Both the position numbers and the translations under genes were made by a program. From CAG-488 sp051881315 (GTDB lineage Bacteria > Bacillota > Clostridia > Oscillospirales > Acutalibacteraceae), in assembly GCA_051881315.1 (NCBI GenBank), contig JBJEPQ010000075.1, forward strand, positions 1 to 64,000: a DNA stretch of 64,000 nucleotides, read 5' to 3'. Below the pieces are notes generated by a model, which did not search any database, was not told where the DNA came from, and saw nothing but the letters and a program-made list of their open reading frames with translations. Each line of letters starts with the position of its first letter. Positions within the stretch are counted from its first letter, which is position 1. Shown here piece after piece: positions 59,751 through 64,000 of the stretch.

Positions 59751-60917
59751 TTATTCGGCAATGACTTCCTTGAGAATCTGAACACCCTTTTTAAGAGTTT
59801 TCCAATCAATGTTGAGGGAGGGGAGAAGCCTTACCTTTGTTTTTGCCGTGAGGACAAGCACGCCCTTTTCAATGCAGGCGTTGACAATCTCCTTGGCAGG
59901 CTTTTCGGTTTCAACGCCGATCATAAGACCGAGACCGCTGACCGATTTAACGCCCTTTGCGCCTTCAAGCTCCGAGAAGATGTATGCGGATTTTTCTTTA
60001 ACCTCGCTGAGAAGCTTGTCGTCAATGCGCTTAATGATGTTGCAGGCACCTGCACAGCAAACAGGATTTCCGCCGAAGGTTGAGCCGTGAGAGCCTGAGG
60101 TGAGAACATTCTCGACTCTCTCGCCAAGCATTGTCGCACCGATCGGAAGACCGCCGCCGAGTCCCTTTGCAGTTGAAACGATATCAGGCTCAATTCCGTA
60201 GTGCATATAAGCGTAAAGCTCGCCTGTTCTGCCGTTGCCCGTCTGAACCTCGTCGATGATGAGAAGCATATCCTTTTCCCTGACATATTCTGCGACCGCC
60301 TTGACGTAATCCTCATCGAGCTTGCATACGCCGCCCTCGCCCTGAACAAGCTCCATCATAACGGCGATGCAGTTTCCGCCGTCGGCATATTTCTTGATAT
60401 CGTCAATATTGTTGGCCTCGGCATAAACAAAGCCGTCGGGGAAAGGTCCGAAATTCGTGTGGAAAACATCCTGACCTGTCGCCTTGAGGGTGGTGATCGT
60501 TCTGCCGTGGAAGCTGTTTTTCAGGGTGATGATCGTTGAATGGCTCTCGTCGCCGTATTTGTCAAAAGCATACTTCCTTGCGGTTTTGATAGCACATTCG
60601 TTAGCCTCCGCACCGCTGTTGGAGAAAAAGACCTTTTTCATTCCCGTCCTCTTGCAGAGAAGCTCGGCAAGCTCCGAGCAGGGCTCGGTGAAATAGAGGT
60701 TTGAGGTGTGCGGAAGAACGGAAAGCTGATCCGTAACGGCTTTCTGCCATTCGTCGTCGGCAACACCGAAGATGTTGACGGCAATTCCGCTTCCGAGGTC
60801 TATGTATTCCTTACCGTTGCTGTCCTTGAGAATTGCGCCCTTGCCGCTGACAAGCTCAACGGGAAATCTTGCATATGTATTGGCAACATATTTTTTATCG
60901 TTTTCTGTAATACTCAT
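59751..60917 (-). CDS. argD: Acetylornithine aminotransferase
   Basis: A 388-residue class III PLP aminotransferase. YIDLGSGIAVNIFG near 35, FFSNSGAEANECAIKTARKYA near 97, LIIDEVQTGNGRTG near 215 and STAKGLGGGLPIGA (PLP lysine) near 247. Operon position after argC-J-B supports ArgD over other ornithine-type aminotransferases. Last gene, followed by a terminator. Confidence 0.95.
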   Translation of the reverse strand: MSITENDKKYVANTYARFPVELVSGKGAILKDSNGKEYIDLGSGIAVNIFGVADDEWQKAVTDQLSVLPHTSNLYFTEPCSELAELLCKRTGMKKVFFSNSGAEANECAIKTARKYAFDKYGDESHSTIITLKNSFHGRTITTLKATGQDVFHTNFGPFPDGFVYAEANNIDDIKKYADGGNCIAVMMELVQGEGGVCKLDEDYVKAVAEYVREKDMLLIIDEVQTGNGRTGELYAYMHYGIEPDIVSTAKGLGGGLPIGATMLGERVENVLTSGSHGSTFGGNPVCCAGACNIIKRIDDKLLSEVKEKSAYIFSELEGAKGVKSVSGLGLMIGVETEKPAKEIVNACIEKGVLVLTAKTKVRLLPSLNIDWKTLKKGVQILKEVIAE

Positions 60918-60932
60918 TTTACGCCTCCGAGA

Positions 60933-61796
60933 TTATTTATCGTTTTTAACGAACATTGTTCCTATGCCCTCGTCGGTAAGCACTTCGATAATTATCGAGT
61001 GAGGGATTCTTCCGTCAATGACGAAAACCTTTCGCACGCCGAGGTTGATTGCGTCAACACAGCACTGAACCTTAGGTATCATTCCGCCCTGTATTATTCC
61101 CTCGTCCATCAGCTTTGCCGCATCTTCGACATAGATCTTTGAAATAAGGGTTGAGGGATCGTCCTTATCTTTCAGTATTCCTGCGATATCCGTCATGGAG
61201 ATAAGACTTTCTGCCTTGAGCTTGCCGGCAATGCCTGCCGCAACCGTGTCGGCGTTGATGTTGTAGGTGTTGCCGTCAGAGTCGAAACCGACGGTCGATA
61301 CAACGGGAATGTAGCCCATTTCCAGCACATCGAGTATCGGCTGAACATTGATATCGGTTATTTCTCCGACAAATCCAAGTTCTCTTGACTTCGGCTTCGC
61401 CTTAATCATTCCGCCGTCCGAGCCGCTCAGACCGATCGCCTTGCCGCCCTTTGAGCAGAGCAGATTTACAAGACTTTTGTTGATCTTGCCTGCAAGCACC
61501 ATCTGAACAATGTCCGCCGTCTCCTTATCCGTGACACGCAGACCGTTGACAAACTCGCTCTTCTTGCCGATTTTATTTAACATTCCCGTAATCTCAGGGC
61601 CGCCGCCGTGAACAAGCACGACCTTGATGCCGATTGTGGAAAGCAGGATAATGTCGCTCATAACCGAATCCTTGAGTTCTTCGCTTATCATAGCGTTTCC
61701 GCCGTATTTTACGACAAGGATTTTGCCGTTATACTTTTGAATGTAGGGGAGGGCACGGGTAAGTATGCCGGCTCTCTCGTCCATAGAAATATCCAT
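60933..61796 (-). CDS. argB: N-acetylglutamate kinase
   Basis: A 287-residue amino-acid kinase. KILVVKYGGNAMI at 20-32, VLVHGGGPEITGML near 59, and IPVVSTVGFDSDGNTYNINADTVA near 165. Phosphorylates N-acetylglutamate. GAGGTGAAA supports ATG 61796. Hexameric, arginine-sensitive enzymes are common in this family when ArgJ is also present. Confidence 0.97.
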   Translation of the reverse strand: MDISMDERAGILTRALPYIQKYNGKILVVKYGGNAMISEELKDSVMSDIILLSTIGIKVVLVHGGGPEITGMLNKIGKKSEFVNGLRVTDKETADIVQMVLAGKINKSLVNLLCSKGGKAIGLSGSDGGMIKAKPKSRELGFVGEITDINVQPILDVLEMGYIPVVSTVGFDSDGNTYNINADTVAAGIAGKLKAESLISMTDIAGILKDKDDPSTLISKIYVEDAAKLMDEGIIQGGMIPKVQCCVDAINLGVRKVFVIDGRIPHSIIIEVLTDEGIGTMFVKNDK

Positions 61797-61807
61797 TATA
61801 TTTCACC

Positions 61808-63022
61808 TCAGGTTCTGTAATCACCGTTGATCTTGACATATTCATATGTGAGGTCACAGCCCCATGCCGTTGCGTCAAAGTCGCCGTCGTTGAGATCAAT
61901 GAGAATGTCAATCTCGTTTTCAAGAAGAATTTCCTTTGCCTTTTCTTCGGAGAAATCAACGCCTGCGCCGTTGTGGCAAACCTCGATAGTACCCTTTGCC
62001 GATTCGAAGCTCACGTTGATCTTTTCGATATCAACATCGGCTCCGCTGTAACCGATTGCACAAAGCACACGTCCCCAGTTAGCGTCCGCACCGAACATTG
62101 CCGCCTTGGTAAGAGAGGAACAGATAACGGATTTTGCAACCTTTTTGGCAATCTCGTCCGTTTTTCCTCCCGTGACCTTACATTCGAGCAGCTTCGTTGC
62201 GCCCTCACCGTCGCCTGCAATCTTTCTGGAAAGATCAACACTGACCTTGTGCAGAGCCTCGCAGAATGCGTCATATGCCTCGCCCTCGGAGTCGATGACC
62301 TTGTTGCCTGCCATTCCGTTGGCAAGTACGGCAAAGGTATCGTTTGTTGATGTATCACCGTCAACGCTTATCATATTGAAAGAGGTTTTGACGTCGTCGC
62401 TGACCGCTTTCCGGAGCATTTCGCTTGTGATAGCGACATCGGAGGTGACGAAGACAAGCATTGTCGCCATGTTCGGGTGGATCATTCCGCTTCCCTTTGC
62501 CATGCCGCCTATTCTACATTCAACACCGTCGATTTCAAAGCTGACGGCGATTTCCTTTTTCTTTGTGTCGGTCGTCATTATTCCCTCTGCGGCAAGACCG
62601 TTGTTGTCATAGCCGAGACCTGCTACAAGCTCGTCCATACCGTTGGCAATCGGAGTAACATTGAGGGGCATACCGATAACGCCTGTTGAAGCGATAACAA
62701 CATCGTCGCTCTTAATTCCCGTAGCTTTCTCAACGAGCTTGCCCATTTCCTCTGCCATTTCAATGCCGTTGGCGTTGCAGGTGTTTGCAATACCGCTGTT
62801 GCAGATGATAGCCTGAGCATAACCGTCCGCAAGGTGCTTCTGGTTGACAAGTATAGGCGCACCCTTTACGAGATTGGTCGTATATACCGCCGCCGCAGTC
62901 GCCCTGACGTCGCTGACAACGAGCGAGAGATCACGCTTTGACTTATTCTTTCTTATTCCGCAGTGGATTCCGTTGGCTTTAAAGCCCTTTGCGGCACAGA
63001 TGCCGCCCTGAATTTCTTTCAT
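61808..63022 (-). CDS. argJ: Bifunctional ornithine acetyltransferase / N-acetylglutamate synthase
   Basis: A 404-residue enzyme that cleaves itself and recycles the acetyl group. The self-cleavage site is NMATMLVF with nucleophile Thr187. GGICAAKGFKANGIHCGIRK at 6-25 and ANWGRVLCAIGYSG near 320 are family blocks. Its presence indicates the acetyl-recycling route; no argA or argE is visible here. It ends 11 nt before argB. Confidence 0.97.
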   Translation of the reverse strand: MKEIQGGICAAKGFKANGIHCGIRKNKSKRDLSLVVSDVRATAAAVYTTNLVKGAPILVNQKHLADGYAQAIICNSGIANTCNANGIEMAEEMGKLVEKATGIKSDDVVIASTGVIGMPLNVTPIANGMDELVAGLGYDNNGLAAEGIMTTDTKKKEIAVSFEIDGVECRIGGMAKGSGMIHPNMATMLVFVTSDVAITSEMLRKAVSDDVKTSFNMISVDGDTSTNDTFAVLANGMAGNKVIDSEGEAYDAFCEALHKVSVDLSRKIAGDGEGATKLLECKVTGGKTDEIAKKVAKSVICSSLTKAAMFGADANWGRVLCAIGYSGADVDIEKINVSFESAKGTIEVCHNGAGVDFSEEKAKEILLENEIDILIDLNDGDFDATAWGCDLTYEYVKINGDYRT

Positions 63023-63026
63023 TATT

Positions 63027-63956
63027 TTATACCTCGAGTCCTGTTTTTTCGTCTGTTCCGAGAAGAATGTTCATATTTTGTATTGCCGCTCCCGATGCGC
63101 CTTTTCCAAGATTGTCGTAGCGTGACATAAGGAGTATTCTGTCCTCGTTGCCCTCAACGAATATCTCCATTGAGTCGTTAAAGGAGAGCTTGTTCGAGCA
63201 GATAAATCCGTTTTCTCCGATTTCGTCCTTGAAGCTGACCATATCGGAAGTATATTTTTTTGCATAAATATCTTTTATATCCTGCAACGTAACGCCGTTG
63301 AGCTGTTCCTTGAAAAGGGGAACGGTTACGAGCATACCGCTGTAATAGTCCGCAACAATCGGGCAGAAAGCAGGGAACGAATTTATTCCCGTGATCGCTT
63401 TCATCTCCTTTAAGTGCTTGTGATTTTGCGTCAGACCGTACTGTCTCGGCGAGGCGAGAGCTATGTCCGGCTCCGAATCTTCGTATTCGGCGATCATCTT
63501 TTTACCGCCGCCGCTGTAACCGGTCAGCGAATGACAGGTCAGAAGCGTGTCCTTGGATATCGCACCGGCTTCAATCAGCGGATAGACAAGGGAGATGAAA
63601 CCGCTTGCGTGACAGCCGGGAACAGCGATCCTGTTTGAATTTTTTATTTTTTCACGGTGAGCCTCGGACAGCTCGGGGAAACCGTATGCCCAACCGGGAT
63701 CGGTTCTGTGAGCCGTTGAGGTGTCGAGCACCCTGACTTTTTCGTTTTCGATAAGTCCGACAGCTTCGATCGCCGCCGCATCGGGCAGACAGAGAAAAGC
63801 GATGTCGCAGGTGTTGAGCATCTCACGGCGAGCCTCAATATCCTTACGTTTTTCCTCGGGCAGGAGCATAAGCTCGATATCCGCCCTTTCGGAAAGTCTT
63901 TCATATATTCTCAGCCCTGTTGTGCCGGCCTTGCCGTCAATAAAAACCTTTTTCAT
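63027..63956 (-). CDS. argC: N-acetyl-gamma-glutamyl-phosphate reductase (short type)
   Basis: A 309-residue NADPH-dependent reductase. VFIDGKAGTTGLRIYERL at 4-21 is the nucleotide loop; the catalytic cysteine is Cys115 in AVPGCHASGF. The N-terminus and length fit the shorter type 2 ArgC. AGAGG before ATG 63956 fixes the start; the longer frame to 63998 lacks support and overlaps the promoter region. First gene of the argC-J-B-D order. Confidence 0.95.
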   Translation of the reverse strand: MKKVFIDGKAGTTGLRIYERLSERADIELMLLPEEKRKDIEARREMLNTCDIAFLCLPDAAAIEAVGLIENEKVRVLDTSTAHRTDPGWAYGFPELSEAHREKIKNSNRIAVPGCHASGFISLVYPLIEAGAISKDTLLTCHSLTGYSGGGKKMIAEYEDSEPDIALASPRQYGLTQNHKHLKEMKAITGINSFPAFCPIVADYYSGMLVTVPLFKEQLNGVTLQDIKDIYAKKYTSDMVSFKDEIGENGFICSNKLSFNDSMEIFVEGNEDRILLMSRYDNLGKGASGAAIQNMNILLGTDEKTGLEV

Positions 63957-63984
63957 AGCATGAACCTCTATATTCGTTAATAGG

Positions 63985-63996
63985 GTATAATTATAC
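63985..63996. promoter_or_regulatory. Palindrome overlapping the argC -10 region
   Basis: GTATAATTATAC is a perfect 12-bp palindrome containing a minus-strand TATAAT. Position fits an ArgR-type site, but the match to the ARG box is weak and the window ends before a -35 can be seen. Confidence 0.35.
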
Positions 63997-64000
63997 ATAA

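Noticed and set aside
1..64000. tRNA, rRNA and insertion-sequence genes
   Set aside because: No tRNA-like T-arm/acceptor arrangement, rRNA core sequence or transposase was recognised on reading both strands; a computed search would be decisive.

Overview
The window looks like chromosomal DNA from an anaerobic gut or rumen Gram-positive in the Clostridia, probably a Ruminococcus/Oscillospirales relative. This is inferred from gene content: type I dockerin and cohesin-like secreted proteins, a Na+-pumping oxaloacetate decarboxylase, GTP-type PEP carboxykinase, alpha2 glycyl-tRNA synthetase, strong Shine-Dalgarno sites, and consensus TTGACA/TATAAT promoters mostly with 17-nt spacers. No rRNA, tRNA, CRISPR array or insertion sequence was recognised.

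Layout. 1-1660: an accessory patch (tail of an unknown gene, XRE regulator, cytoplasmic trypsin-like protease) abutting the 3' end of guaA, a known integration hotspot for mobile elements. 1.7-4.7 kb: guaA and purA. 4.8-10.1 kb: two related metallophosphoesterases, one membrane-anchored and one secreted with dockerin and beta-prism-like repeats; between them lie an AT-rich HEAT-repeat gene, a nitroreductase and a DUF3006-like gene. 10.1-19.2 kb: an eight-gene minus-strand cluster with CDP-hexose enzymes (RfbF, RfbG, RfbH), a YerE-like ThDP enzyme, a reductase, and a three-part GtrA/GtrB/GT-C glycosylation system. The best reading is synthesis and cell-surface transfer of a yersiniose-like branched 3,6-dideoxyhexose. 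19.4-26.6 kb: a LacI regulator with two matching operators and a D-allose operon (AlsA, AlsC, AlsE, AlsK, AlsB, RpiB). 26.6-33.1 kb: an unassigned carbohydrate locus (tandem class II aldolase, HemL-like class III aminotransferase, FGGY kinase, TIM-barrel-like protein, PfkB kinase).

33.2-39.7 kb: housekeeping and energy genes: glycyl-tRNA synthetase, a four-gene Na+-translocating oxaloacetate decarboxylase, and IMP dehydrogenase. 39.8-49.6 kb: a long structured leader and three consecutive secreted proteins carrying dockerin, cohesin-like and FIVAR-type modules. 49.7-51.7 kb: pckA. 51.7-58.2 kb: a complete minus-strand thiamin operon (thiS-F-G-H-tenI-thiE-thiD-thiC) under a TPP riboswitch with a visible terminator and a plausible antiterminator pairing. 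58.2-59.6 kb: a MATE exporter. 59.7-64 kb: arginine genes argC-J-B-D.

The strongest candidates for something little described are the CDP-branched-sugar cluster with Gtr machinery in a Gram-positive, the switch-like leader RNA before the first secreted protein, the unassigned sugar locus at 26.6-33 kb, and the XRE/protease pair next to guaA. Translation starts were moved from the longest open frame wherever a Shine-Dalgarno site decided the case.
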